Positions 44,552 to 56,700 are shown, numbered from the stretch's first letter. The stretch is DNA of 64,000 nt from Smittia aterrima (GCA_033063855.1 CP093831.1:28396001-28460000), one strand, 5' to 3'. Numbers and translations are program-made. Notes: generated from the sequence alone by a model not told the origin.

Positions 44552-45861
44552 TCAATTCGCCAAAAAGTGATAGTGTATGAGAGGAAGCCTCTCAATCCAA
44601 AGAATGTCCCAAAATGACACGTCAATGACGAACTTTTCTCCGAACTTTCGGCCACATTTAGTTTCATTCTTTATAAATCTTTTGATTTCTTCATAATGAT
44701 CTTGATCGTAAATCAAAGATGGAGGAGCGTTGAGAAACATTTCTTGGTGCATACAGATGCGAAGAAAATTATATTTCAATCGGAAATTACACTTTTTAGA
44801 TCCAATAATATTTGAAGCTAGGAAACAAAAAATTTAGCAACAAAATTTCATTTATTTGGCTGACTTACTTAAGGGAAAGCAGGTGCTAAACGACTTTTCA
44901 ATGACTGGCTTCCAACTGTCATAGTCATCAAATCCTAAACGTTTGCATTGTGGCTTGTAGGACTCGATAATTTTGTCTTTCACAATTTCTTCATCAAAAT
45001 ATTCCAGTGACTTAACATTCAGTTGACAAGGTGCCGTGCAGCATCCGTTCCATGAGCATTGTTGACCGCAATCATTATAGACAGCAGTTGTTAAATCCCT
45101 TTCAGGAATATAAACACATTTTTTTGCTTTCAATTTAGATTTTTTAAATTTTTTCTCGCAATTATTTTTATGATTCTTATATTGATCGAATATGGAACTA
45201 TCAATAACAAAAATATCTTCGTATTTTGTTCCACAAGTTTCTTGTTCCTTTATAAATTTCCTCGTTGCTTCGCATTTTTCATTTAAAACAATCGATGATT
45301 GAGGGCAATTAACAAAGTTTTGTTGCCACAGGCAAGTTGTCATTGGTGGATAATTATTTGGGAATTGACATTCATCCGTTCCATTCACAATATCCACTAA
45401 TTTCAAAAGTAATCTTAACAAAGAATCATTAAGGTAAATTAAATAAACTTACTGAGAGGTTTGCAATGTTCAAACGATTTATTTATCACTGGTAACCAAT
45501 TTTCTTTCTCTTCTGATGTAAATGTTTCATTTAAGTTTTGATCATACAATTTCAGAAATTGATCTTTCTCTCCCGGAATATAATTGTTTTCTTTTAAAAA
45601 ACTGCGGCAACTGCAATTATCTTTAGTTGGTACCAAACAAGCCTGTCGACCTTTCCAATCCATTTCGAGTTTTGGAACATTGCAACAATTAAAAATATTG
45701 TCACCAAGTCGTTCGAACATTTCATTACATTTTTCGAATGTTTCTTCTTTTTCTGCGAGCTGTCACCAAATTTGAATTAGGTTTCGCTAAAAAAGGCAAA
45801 TAAAAATATTTTAACTCACAACGCAATTGACAAACAGCAATAGAACCAACAACTTGAACAT
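44552..45861 (-). CDS. Two-domain Plus-C OBP-like secreted protein, array copy 12 (380 aa), extended C-terminus
   Basis: Exons are 45820-45861 (MFKLLVLLLFVNCV), 45453-45759, 44869-45396 and 44552-44817. The family stop after SFWxY is missing. Translation continues FWDILWIERLPLIHYHFLAN, adding about 16 residues that come from sequence next to the inverted-repeat element at 44376-44522. Other oddities: intron 3 starts after CCCTTAA instead of CCCTTAG, CSCRSF replaces CSCRNC (one cysteine lost), and domain 2 contains DDYDSWKPVIEKSFSTC. This is one of the more diverged members. TATA at 45899-45906. Confidence 0.7.
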
Positions 45862-46332
45862 TTCAATAAAGTTTGAAGAGAAAACTTGTTTTAGTCAACT
45901 TTTATACCAAATCTTTGAATGATTAAAAATACTAGACCGTTCCAAGTGAATTTTTTTGCTCTATTGAATAATAAAAGTTTTTTTCTAATAAAATATTGTT
46001 AACAATTTCCTACGTACAATAATCGCGTACAATCACTAACGCTTTCATTCAATCAGATGTGTCATGTTTCCAAAACGTCACACAATCAATTAACGTGAAG
46101 GTAAAGAGTTCATTCTCTTTTCAAGAGCCAAGACTTAAAAGAAGTCGTAGGATGAGAAATGTGAACATGTCATGTCGCACATGGGTGGAAACATGTCGTT
46201 CCTCAACCGCTAAGACAATTTTGTATTGGATTCCTGACTAAACTTGATTGCGATGAAAGGACATGATAGACAATTTTCTTCTGAAAAGAAAAGCTTTAGT
46301 TTTGTTTTAGTTGTTTGTCGAGGAAGTTGAAA
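45862..46332. promoter_or_regulatory. Spacer between array copy 12 and the ionotropic receptor gene
   Basis: Promoter of copy 12 (minus), including GTTAACAATTTCCTACG near 45998. After about 46020 the sequence no longer resembles the array and should contain the receptor's promoter. No TATA box is evident. Confidence 0.45.
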
Positions 46333-48354
46333 ATGAAAAGTTTAGCTTTAATGTTTTGGATTGCAAGTGCAGTTTGTAAAATACAAATTGAGGAAACCAA
46401 AAACGATAATTCATTGCCATTGGCTTTCGAGAACGTTACAAAATATTTATTTCAATTGGAGACACGAATGTTCATCAACAATTATGACGTCGACTCAAAT
46501 ACGATGACGTGGCTTTTGCTCGAAAGCTTGAACAAGAAGGGAATGCCATTCAAGCTACAGAATCTTGACATTCACCACACAGAAAATATTCTCCTCGACT
46601 CTTCGGCATTCGTAACCTTTGACTCATTGGAAAAGCTTCGCGATTTCAACGAAAAACTGACGCTGACAAACGAATTCTACAAACCGATCCAATATTTCGT
46701 TTACTGTCAAAGAGCAAAAATTTCTGACATCAAATCGTTGGCCAATGATGTTCCAAAAAGGAATTCGATGAAATTAGATTTTCCAGAGTGCAAACCTGGT
46801 GTTAGACCGAAATATGAATCCGGAGAATCCGAACAATCCATTAAAATGTGCGAATACCGACAGGACATAAGGGACATCATCCAATACGAATACTTTTTGG
46901 TTGATGAGGCCACATCCGTCAAACTCATGACTTTTCTTTGGTTTTCACCTGGAAAATGCGGAGAATTGCACTTAACACAAGTCAACAGGTTCAACAAACT
47001 CACAAAGAAATGGGAGAACAATAAATTTGTTCTGCAAAAACTTGAAAACTTACACAATTGCGAAATTGGATACGAACCAAAAAATAACTACCGAGCAAGC
47101 GATTTAGACAAGATTCCAACAATGTTGAGTTCTCATCTCAACTATCGCGAGACCGAAGCACTTAAGTCAATAGGAAATATCTTTACGGGGAAACAATGCT
47201 ACGACTACTCTGAATTTGAGAACAGAGAACAAATCAAGAAAAAGTAATAAACAAGAAATTTGCATCTTAATCATTTTAAATAACATTTATTCCTTTCAGA
47301 GATTTTAGTGAAGGAGTTTATCTAGCCATCATCACTTTTCCTGTCGAATATTTGCACCAGAGGTTGGCAGTTCCGCCAGGCGGATTTTACAATGAATACG
47401 AGAAGCTAATTATGCCTTTCGACTTCTTCACTTGGGCTTTGATCACGTCAACATTTGTGGCCTCGTTTTTGATGATTCTGATTTTGTATTTCGTTGAAAG
47501 ATCGATCAGAGATTTCGTCATTGGCTCGAATATTACGACACCAGCACTAAACGTCATTCAGATCTTTTTCGGGATCTCACAAGCAGTTTTACCAAAAAGA
47601 AACTTCGCGAGATACTTGACAATGTTGTTCATTCTGTTTTGCTTGATCATCAGGACAGCGTGGCAAGCAAAAACTTACGAGTTCATGCAGAAAGATGTTG
47701 CTAAACCAGAAGTTCAAACAGTCGAAGAAATGATCGAGCAAGGCTACACCTTCTACATGGAAGAGTTTTTTGCAGAACATAATCCTGAATTAGAAATATC
47801 GAAAAGGTAAACTTGTTTCCTTTAACTATACAGTCCAACTGAAGATTCTACTTAATTTCAGGGGAAAATTCGGAATGTATTACGAAAGAAACGAAATCGA
47901 GCTAAAAATCTTCAGGCCAGGCTTTAAAGGAGCTCTACAAACGAATCTCACTCACGAAGCATACATGGCAAAGAAAACAAAAGGAAGATTTGCAGAAAGA
48001 GTAAGAAAAGAAGTTTTACTCGTGGAAATGTGCGGATTAGGATTCTCAAGTCACGATCCTTTCTTCGGAATCTTCGATTTGAAGACTCAACAACTCTTCT
48101 CGGCTGGAATCATCCAGTACATGACTGAGCAGGTTTGGAAGGAACAAATAAGAAACCAAACGTTGAAATATTTGGTAATTAAAGGACCAAGAGTGTTGAC
48201 CATGAAAATGCTCGAACCTGGATTCGTTATCTGGTCAACAAGCTTGACTTTCACAGTCATCGCGTTCGTATTGGAATGGTTGATCACTTTGAAAGATTAC
48301 ATCGTGGCCAAGTACATTCTTCGAACATTTTTTCAAATGCAGAATTCTTTTTAA
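46333..48354 (+). CDS. Divergent ionotropic receptor (IR), 636 aa
   Basis: Chemosensory ligand-gated cation channel of the insect IR branch of glutamate receptors. Exons are 46333-47243, 47300-47806 and 47862-48354 (AA|A and AG|G junctions, frame closes at 637 codons). The ATG at 46333 starts a signal peptide (MKSLALMFWIASAVC). A long poorly conserved extracellular region follows. Then come TM1 at about 346-369, a pore-loop stretch at 386-402 (IQIFFGISQAVLP), TM2 at 405-425, the second ligand-binding lobe, and TM3 at 594-615 (WSTSLTFTVIAFVLEWLI) with a short tail. The ISQ in the pore loop and the RTAWQAKTYEFMQ after TM2 fit the divergent IR class. Subfamily and ligand cannot be named. It interrupts the OBP-like array on the opposite strand. 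Confidence 0.8.
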
Positions 48355-48978
48355 TGGCATCAAAAGTTGCCCGACAAGTCTTCTTGTTTGAGTTATTAGA
48401 GAGATGTACCAGAAGAGTGTTTTTCGCATCTTGTTTTTGTTCGAGACATCGCTCAATAAGACATCAATTTTTTCAAAGTTCGACTGTTCTGATATGAAAT
48501 GCAAATATGAATGTTATCTTTTAATCTCAGACTAATTTTATGTGAAAGCAATTTGCTCTTATACTTAAAAGCATTTTAATCTAAAAGAATCCGAAAAAAC
48601 AGTTCAATATTTTTTTATATAAAATTTGATTACTTGCTTTGGTTAGCCTTTATATCAATTCTTTAACTATTTTTATAATAAATGATTTTGTTAACAGTTT
48701 CCTACAAAGCTTTTTAGAAATATTTTAAGGGATAAAATAAAATTTGTTGATATTTCTTTTTATTGATTGAAAACATTAAAAAGAACTTTTTCGTCAATGT
48801 CGTTTATGTGAACTGATTCAATATTTAAAATTAAGTATTGTTTAATTTGAAGCTGTGGAAACCTGTGAGAGATATTAAAGAAATTATTTGAAGACTTCAA
48901 ATTGAAGTTCAACTCTTGCTTAAAACCTTGAAAATTTTGAGACCCATCAATTATTTCAGCTTTGAAAACTTGTGGAAA
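48355..48978. other. Orphan OBP-like promoter relic and 3' flank of copy 13
   Basis: Positions 48630-48760 match the upstream region of copy 2, including TTGTTAACAGTTTCCTACAA and CTTTTTAGAAATATTTTAAG, but there is no OBP-like coding sequence on their downstream side: the receptor gene is there instead. An NHE8 3' UTR fossil follows at about 48850-48900. Confidence 0.65.
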
Positions 48979-50262
48979 TTAATATTTCCAAAATGACCAA
49001 TCAATGATGAACTTTTCACCAATCATTTGGCCACATTTAGTTTCATTCGCAATAAATGTTTTGATTTTTTCAAATTGATCGGGATCTTTAATCAAAGAGG
49101 AAGGAGCGTTGAGAAACAATTCTTGGTGCATGCAGAAGCGAAGTGAATCAATTTTCAATCTAATATTACACCTTTTAGTTCCAGTAACACTTGAAGCTAG
49201 AAAAATAAAAATTAAGCAAAATATTTTAATTATTGTAGACGGTTTACCCAAGGGATAGCAGATGTCATATGAGCTTTCAATGACTGGCTTCCACATGCCA
49301 TGCACGCTGTTTGGTTCCATTCCATCCTCAAGGTAGTAGTTAGTGTAGAAATCGTTAATTTTGTCTTTAACAATTTTCTTACTAAAATTATCCGCTGAAG
49401 TTACGTTCAGTATACAAGGTGCCATGCAGCATGCTTTTGATGAGCATTGTTTTTTGCAACCATTATAAACATTCTCTGGTGGAATCATTGCTGGTATTAA
49501 ATGAACACAATTCTTTGATTTCAGTTCAGCTTTTTTAAATTTTTCCTGGCACTTATTATCTTTCTCCGTATCTTGCGCGAAAATGGAACTATCAATAACA
49601 AAAATGTCTTCGTATTTTGTTCCACAAGTTTCTTGCTCTTTTATAAATTTCCTCGTTGCGTCGCATTTTTCATTTGACGCGATCGATGTTTTAGGGCAAT
49701 TTACAAAGTTTTGCTGCCACATACAAACATACATTGGTTGATAATGTTTTGGGAATTGACATTCATCCGTTCCATTCACAATGTCCACTAATTTCAAAAG
49801 TAAGCTCAACAAAGTATCATCGAAATGAATTAAATTTTACTTACATAGAGGTTTGCAATGCTCAAACGATTTATTCATCACGGGCAACCAATTTTCTTTT
49901 TCATCTGCTGTGAATGTTTCATTTATGTGTTGATCATACAACTTCAGATATTGATCTTTCTCTCTCGGAACAAAATCGTTTTCCTTCAAGCAATTGCGGC
50001 AAATGCATTTATTGTCGTCATTTGCATCTCTACAAATTGATCGACAGTTACCAATTTCGTGTTGATGCAGTGGAAAATCGCAACAATCAACAATATTAGC
50101 ACTATGTGGTTCGAACATCTCTTTACATTTTTCGGATGTTATTTTTGCTTCTTCTGTGAACTGTCACCAAATTGAAAATTAAGTTAAAAAAGTAAATTAA
50201 ATCAATATTATTTGACTCACAACATAAATGACCAACAGCAATAGAACCAACAACTTGAACAT
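48979..50262 (-). CDS. Two-domain Plus-C OBP-like secreted protein, array copy 13 (371 aa)
   Basis: Exons are 50221-50262 (MFKLLVLLLLVIYV), 49845-50160, 49248-49787 and 48979-49196. Exon 2 has the expanded first loop (DCCDFPLHQHEIGNC) and CICRNC. Domain 2 is enlarged by five residues near its end (YYLEDGMEPNSVHGMWKPVIE), so the last helix motif reads MWKPVIESSYDIC. Its intron 3 donor follows CCCTTGG. The signal peptide lacks the usual cysteine before the splice site. Exon 4 ends FIIDWSFWKY. TATA at 50300-50307; motif at 50343-50358. Confidence 0.75.
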
Positions 50263-51070
50263 TTCAATTAAGTTTGTATAGAAAAATGGTTTCAGTCAAC
50301 TTTTATACTAAAGCTTCAAATAATTTTTTTTAAATTGATTTTGTTTACAGTTTCCTACAAAGTTTTTTTTGAAATATTTTACAGAATAAAAACAAAATGG
50401 GTGTTATCACTTTTTATTGATCGAAAACAATAAAAGATTTCAAAAACGAACGAAGGTTTCGTGCATAGTTTGAAACTGTAAAATGCTTTCTTTGAGAGGT
50501 CATAAAGAAATCAGGTAATCGGGAAATTTAAGTTTGACTACTAAAAATATATCCACAGAGCGGCAAAATAAACAGTTAACGAAATAGAAACTTCACTAAA
50601 GAATCTTTTAGTTAGAGACTCTGATCTTATCAGCTTCGATATATTTTTGCCTTACTTTGAGGTGGATTTGAATTGGAAACAACTCAGGGTTTCCTATACT
50701 CGTTTCAACATGCTAAATAAAGACGACAGTATAAACAGTTGTTTCATCAGACGAATTTCTGATTGGTTTCTACTCTGCTCTTTTAAAACAAATTATTGGA
50801 TCGACTATTGGGTCAAAATCAAAATAAAATTCTATTTTTCTCGATTATTTACAGTTTTAAAAAGTTTTATGTCACATGACAAGAAAACTGCTTCGCCATT
50901 GAGACAATAGACACGTGAAAATAAACCGAGCAATTGTTGCTGGCTTCCACTCAGCTCTCTTAAAAACAAAAAGTTATTGTTTGTTCAGTTGATTTTTCTT
51001 AAAATATAAAAGAGCTTTGCAGCTTTTTTGTTTCAGTCGAAATTTCGAAGTTGATCAGTTCGGTTTGAAA
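50263..51070. promoter_or_regulatory. Spacer: promoters of copy 13 and TIL-2
   Basis: Left part belongs to copy 13 (minus). An NHE8 3' UTR scrap lies near 50480-50515. Positions 50590-50765 are duplicated upstream of TIL-1 (GTATAAACAGTTGTTTCATC). TIL-2 core promoter: TATAAAAG at 51005-51012 and TCAGT at 51033-51037, 30 bp apart. Confidence 0.6.
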
Positions 51071-51910
51071 ATGAAAACGAATATAATTATTTTTTTCGTG
51101 ACTTGTGGTCTGGTAGCCTATGTCAATTGTGGTGAAACATGGAACTTACCTCTAACACCTGGTGAAATAAACGGAGATCCTTATTGGCATGACCATGGTA
51201 CTATTCCCCCGCCGCCAAGAGCAGCACAAATAAAACTAATAAAAATGAGGAACCATGGTATGGGTTGTACCGGACAACGATACGATCCATCATATACGCC
51301 CAGTGAACTTATACCCGATAGGGACTGCTTTAATAAACCCTTCATTGCACAGCCCCCTCCAGAAATTTTTAGTTACCAAAGAGAAATGAATTTATTGTGT
51401 AAATGCAATGAAGGTTTCGTCAGAGGCCCGGACGATGAATGCATTCTTCCTTGTGCTTGCCCAAGTAAATTAATTTTATTTTTAAATCGATTTATTACCT
51501 AAACAGATCTACTCTTTGTCAATGTAGATGCTAAACCACCTTCACAAGTGGAATATGAGTGTCCTGCAAATCAACACTACGAAGCATGCGGACCTAGTTG
51601 CGAGAAAATTTGTTTGAATGAGAAACCGTCTGAGACTAAATGCTTTAAGGCCAATTCCGATAACTGTTTCTGCAATGAAGGGTTTTATAGATACAGAGAT
51701 GGTGATGGACCTTGTGTAAAATCTTGTCAACAAACAATTATTACTTTTCCATTTAATGCAATACCAAAAAATACTTGGGGGGACAATTTACACGTAGTAA
51801 CTGTACTTGGGGCATCACAACCAGAGTCATCTAAAATTGATAATCTTTTGGGTAGACTTATTCAAGGATTATATGAATTGGTAATGAGTATTTTCAAAAT
51901 ATTATTGTGA
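51071..51910 (+). CDS. Secreted TIL-domain protein 2 (265 aa)
   Basis: Exons are 51071-51464 and 51507-51910. The acceptor at 51506 was chosen because it matches TIL-1 (CAG|AT-CTACTC). A second AG at 51528 would also stay open and drop seven residues. A signal peptide (MKTNIIIFFVTCGLVAYVNC) is followed by a Pro-rich linker and a cysteine-rich segment at the end of exon 1 (LLCKCNEGFVRGPDDECILPCACP). Exon 2 holds a near-canonical TIL domain (CPANQHYEAC, GPSC, EKIC, then CFCNEGFYR and GPCVKSC; nine of ten cysteines). The C-terminal tail is hydrophobic (LYELVMSIFKILL) and absent from TIL-1. TIL domains usually inhibit serine proteases; the target is unknown. Confidence 0.75.
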
Positions 51911-52426
51911 ATCAAGCAATGTTTATCATCATCACGCGTGTAGGTCAATATCAATTTGAAATGTACTCACAATATTTAGTGTTTGAAGATTCTTGAAAAA
52001 TAAACAAGTTTTCTACAGATGACTTTTGTGTTTGATTTTCTTAATTCTATGGTGACTATTTCGATTCGTTCATGGACCTAATTAGGATTGGTAATTAGCC
52101 ATTTCGTTCTTTCAAAACATTTGGTAATTAGTCATTGTCAATAATATTTCTATATATTGATTCAGATGTTTTGAAGAAATTGAAGTGAAAATAATAGAAA
52201 CTATTTGCCTTTTTGGGTTGTTTTCTAAATTTATTTAGTAAAAAGGCAGAAAATTTTAAGGAGACTAATAAATGATATTTTAAAACTTTTTACAAGAACA
52301 AAATTTGCAAGAAAACAATTTATTTTATTTTTAGAAGCGAAGCTTTCTTTATTCTTTCGATATTCTTTTTGCATTGGGAATCTTCTAATTCCATTTGATT
52401 TTTTTTACCTTTAAAACTTGTGAAAA
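51911..52426. other. TIL-2 3' region and 3' flank of copy 14
   Basis: AT-rich, with an AATAAA near 51999. Nothing else is recognised. Confidence 0.4.
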
Positions 52427-53679
52427 TTATTGTTCCCAAAATGATCCATCGATGATGAATTTTTCTCCGAACTTTTGGCCACATTTAGTTTCATTCGCAA
52501 TAAATGTTTTGATATTTTCATATTGATCGGCATCTTTAATCAAAGAGGAAGGAGCATTGAGAAACAATTCTTGTTTCATGCAGCCGACAAGAGAAAGATA
52601 CTTCAATCGGATATTACACCTTTTAGTTCCAATAACACTTGACGCTAGAAAAATATAATTAGGAATCAAAGTTCAAATTATTATAGTCGTTTTACCTAAG
52701 GGATAGCAAATGCCAAACGAGCTTTCAATGATTGGCTCCCAAAGTTCATAGTCAATTCGAGAATTATTGCAGTCGGACTTGTAGAACTCGATAATTTTGT
52801 CTTTCACAACTTCTTCACCAAAATCTTTCACCGAAGTAGCATTCAATAGACAAGGTGCGATGCAACATCCATTCGATGAGCATTGCGTTTTGCAATCAGC
52901 ATAGACGTCTCTTGGTGGTGAAATGTCGGGAACATCAACCCATATCCATGCAAATAATATAGCGCTTTCAAAGATTTTCTTGCACTTCTCTCTATGGATC
53001 AAAGATTGATTGAAAAAAGAATTGTCAATAACAAAAATATCTTCGTATTTGGTTCCACAAGTATCTTGCTCCTTCATAAATTTCCTCATTGGTTCGCATT
53101 TTTCTCTTGGAGCGAACGATGATCGAGGGCAATTTATAAAGTTTTGCTGCCACATACAATTAACCATTGGTCCATAATTATTTGGAATTTGACATTTGTC
53201 CGTTCCATTCACAATGTCAACTATTTTTAAAAGTAAACTGAACAAAGTATCATGGAAGTAATTTAAATTTAACTTACATAAAGGTTTGCAATGTTCAAAC
53301 GATTTATTTATCACGGGCAACCAATTTTCTTTCTCTTCTGCTGTGAATTCTTCATTTAGATTTTGATCATACAAATTCAGATATTGATCTTTCTCTTTCG
53401 GAACATGATTCTTTATGCAATTGCTGCAACTGCAATTATCGGCAGATTCATCGCTACAAATCGATCGACATTTACCAATTTCGTGTAAAGGAAAATCGCA
53501 ACAATCGAAAACATTTTCACTATGTGGCTCGAACAACTCTTTACATTTTTCGGATGTTTCTTCTTTTTTTGCGAACTGTCACCAAATTTGAAATTAAAAT
53601 TCAATAAAAAAGAGGAAATAAAAATAATTTCACTCACAACGCAATTGACCAACAGCAATAGAACCAACAACTTGAACAT
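52427..53679 (-). CDS. Two-domain Plus-C OBP-like secreted protein, array copy 14 (360 aa)
   Basis: Exons are 53638-53679 (MFKLLVLLLLVNCV), 53278-53575, 52696-53220 and 52427-52644. It has the shortest exon 2 of the array (298 bp), with DCCDFPLHEIGKC and CSCSNC. Domain 1 of exon 3 starts NGTDKCQIPNNY. In domain 2 the first cysteine stretch reads KCKKIFESAILFAW, with the following cysteine replaced by tryptophan (WIWVDVP). The end is LWEPIIESSFGICYPLG. Exon 4 ends FIIDGSFWEQ. TATA at 53717-53724; motif at 53769-53784. It is the last minus-strand copy. Confidence 0.75.
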
Positions 53680-53729
53680 TTCAATAAAGTTTGAAGAGAA
53701 AACTTGTTTTGTCGAGCTTTTATAGCCAA

Positions 53730-56700
53730 GTCTTCGAATTAATTACTAAAAGCTTAAAAAAAGAAAATGTTAACAGTTTCCTACAAATTTTTTTTGAACT
53801 ATTCTACAGAATAAAATAAAATTGGTTGTTATTTTTAAACCTTCTGACCTTCTGTTTGAGCCTACAATAAATTTTGCTAGACAACAAGCAATTCTTGAAA
53901 TTGAAATTTGAATTTAAGGGAATCATCCAAACAGTCGGCAAATCGCATCAAACGTTTTGAATTTTTGTGTTTTAAAAACGTGAAACAATTCTTCTAATAA
54001 AATCTTCTTTTTCTGTATTTTATTAAACTCATTGAGCCTAAGAAACACGTTTGCTGTTCGTAGATTCAACGAAGGAAGTGTAATCAAATGTTTTCCCGTC
54101 GTAAAAGCTTCGCTCATCGTGTGACAACATCAAAAATTAATCGGGAAATTAGCAAGGAAATTTGACAGCGAAGTGATTAAAAATTTATTTTCTTCGTTCA
54201 TGATTTTGTAATTTCAACAAAAATACCTTTAAAAGAAATTTAGTTGTCAACGCTTCCGAGCTTTAACATAATTGGTCCATTTTTCAATCTTAGCCCACAT
54301 TTCAAAGCCATCGCCACAAAGAATGGCCAAAGCCAGAAACTAATTCAACGCTACTACGAGAGGTCATTATTTTTAATTTAATTACATCTAACAAGACTGA
54401 ACCAGGGCAGCTGAAAGAGAGAGACAAGGAGTTCGGTATTAAGGCTTGGATTTAGGGAACGTCAAAAAAGCGGAGAAAATTCTCGTAATTAATTAATTTG
54501 AAATGATTGAGTCATCTGGTGCCATATCAGTTGGCAAACATTTAGCCTCGCTTCGGCTGAAATGGGACGACGACGCTTCAAAATTTGCAAGAATTTCATT
54601 TTTTTCAGGAGAGAGGACGAAGCGAGAAAATTATGCATGAGTCGTAAAAGTTAATTTCACAGAATGAGGATTATTATGTGGGATTAAAATAATTTTTAAG
54701 CTTTCACGTTGTCATGTGATCAAAGTGTTCACAGTTTGATGGCGAACGATTGTCCGCATAGCACGTGCGTGTTTGTGTGTTCTCGTCTCCATCTTCGACA
54801 TCATCATCATGTCGTTACTTTTAAAGGCTTCTGATGTTATCAAACATTCTTTTGCTGCTGCTCCTTTAACAACCGGAAGAAAATGCAGATGCGAGTTGAG
54901 CACGTTCTGCTCAAGATATTTTATGTCTCTCCGACCCTCTTGCCCCCGCTTCGTCTTGAATTGTGAGTTATCGTTTAACAACTTCGACAACAGTACATAT
55001 TTTAGTGTTGCCTTCAAAAGAAGAAAAAAAGGGAAAATCACGAGCGAGAGGAGGGAAAGAAACGTAAAAAGCTCATTTTCAGCTCGCAGATAAAATTCAA
55101 TGTTTTTCGCTCTGATTGCGCTAAAAATTCCAACTCGACACCCCTTCGTAACATGAAGGGTAAGTGCAGTTAGTGCGGGAACTCAGTCAGTTCTATTCAT
55201 TTAACAATTATTTCCTGTTCATCTCGTGCTCATCGCAATCGACTTGAGAAGATTCAAAATAAAGAAGAAAAAAACTTTATGCAAATTGTAAAGTTCTCTT
55301 TTGATATTTTTAAAATGGAACACGAATGTGATGAGAAGGCTGCTGCTATTCGTTTTGTTTGTTTTCTTCTTGCGATTTTGTCACGATTAGATGCTTCAGC
55401 ACAAATAAAGAATCGCAAAACGAGCAGCAATTCTTTTTCCTTTTCCTTTCGAATGGAATGTTTTGAAAAACAATTTTACGTTCATTCTCTCCTTTCATCT
55501 CTTCTCGATTCCATTCGAGTGATAAAGTTTTTTTTCTGTGTGAGAGTGATGCAGTGGGTGTTGAGATCAAAAGACGAAGGCAGCGCGGGTTAGTAGAAAA
55601 TCCCTTTTACGAGACGTTTGCAAAGTCATGATTTCATGATTATGTTACTTTAGAAAGCTGGGGAGGAAACACATGAGATCGGCGGCGGCGTGTTTTATGT
55701 TCAATTTCTCAATTTTCTTGTACTTTTCTTCTTGATTCCATTGCTCACTTGCGGCTTCTATAAATCCAAGCAGTGTTTGCTTTCTCGAATAATTCAAGAA
55801 TAGCTCTGCACGTGCGACTGTACCGGCCATCGAAGTAACTTTTCGAGATGGAAACATTAAACTTCCGAACGCGTCAACTTCAAAAATCTTGAGATTAAGT
55901 CAATTCTTATTATTATTGCGATATAGTTACGACGACTAGATTTATGATGCGGGCTTCGCATATTTCTCCCTTCTAATAATCGCTCTTGATGCTCAGGTGT
56001 GATATGCGCGTTTCTCGTCTTGCCAACTAGATAATGAAATACAATGCCACAAACATACGTGAAGCTTCGAAGGTGAAAAGGATTTATTGCACGATTTTCT
56101 GATTTTTTTTAACGAGATTTTTTCGTTCTCTTCCTGACATTTTCTTACCCAGCTACTTATTCAATCAATCATTTCGGATATTTGTTGCTAATATTTGTGA
56201 TGTCTGTGGCAACGAGCGAGAAAATAAAAAAGAAAATAAAGAAAGTCTTGTCGTGGAAAATGAGGAAACTTTCCTTCAACCCACAACGAACTTTTCGCTC
56301 TCGTTTTACGTTTAAAAACGAAAGAAATGAAAATAAAGAACTTTTAATTAAATTGATAACAATGGAACGATTTCAAAAGTGTTGAGCTTTCTCCGCTGTT
56401 TCGTTAGTCATGAGAGGATTTAATTTTATACGAGGAACGAGGAGAAATGCGGTCGAAAAGTTTTGTAGAAAGTTAAGAAGTTTTATGCAGAAATGGCATT
56501 CATCCAAAGGTTCAAGCAGAGCAAATGAGACCAGAACAAGCTTTCGGGAATGTTCAGATAGTTTGGTTGGGATGATACATTAGAGAACTTATACTTGATT
56601 GTTTCCAGTGATGAAACTTTCAATTAAAACTCAAGAGAATCTCGCGAAATCGATTTAAAAAATTCCATTATTTTCGAATAGATTAAGAGCAAAGTACATA

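Noticed and set aside
19000..53679. Array as a CRISPR or satellite DNA
   Set aside because: Units are 1.2-1.3 kb spliced genes with conserved reading frames in a eukaryotic context.
19000..53679. Venom-like or toxin peptides (cysteine-rich, secreted, tandem)
   Set aside because: The Cys-Pro pattern, size and two-domain plan fit Plus-C OBPs better, and nothing specific points to toxicity.
53923..54117. 64-aa minus-strand protein
   Set aside because: No signal peptide, domain or splice context; length is within chance for this composition.
55153..55190. First exon of a new gene (ATGAAGGGTAAGTG and TCAGT)
   Set aside because: A donor-like and an initiator-like word alone do not support a gene; no partner exon was found.
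54773..55593. Two roughly 105-aa plus-strand proteins
   Set aside because: Low-complexity, composition-driven frames overlapped by others on both strands, with no similarity I recognise.
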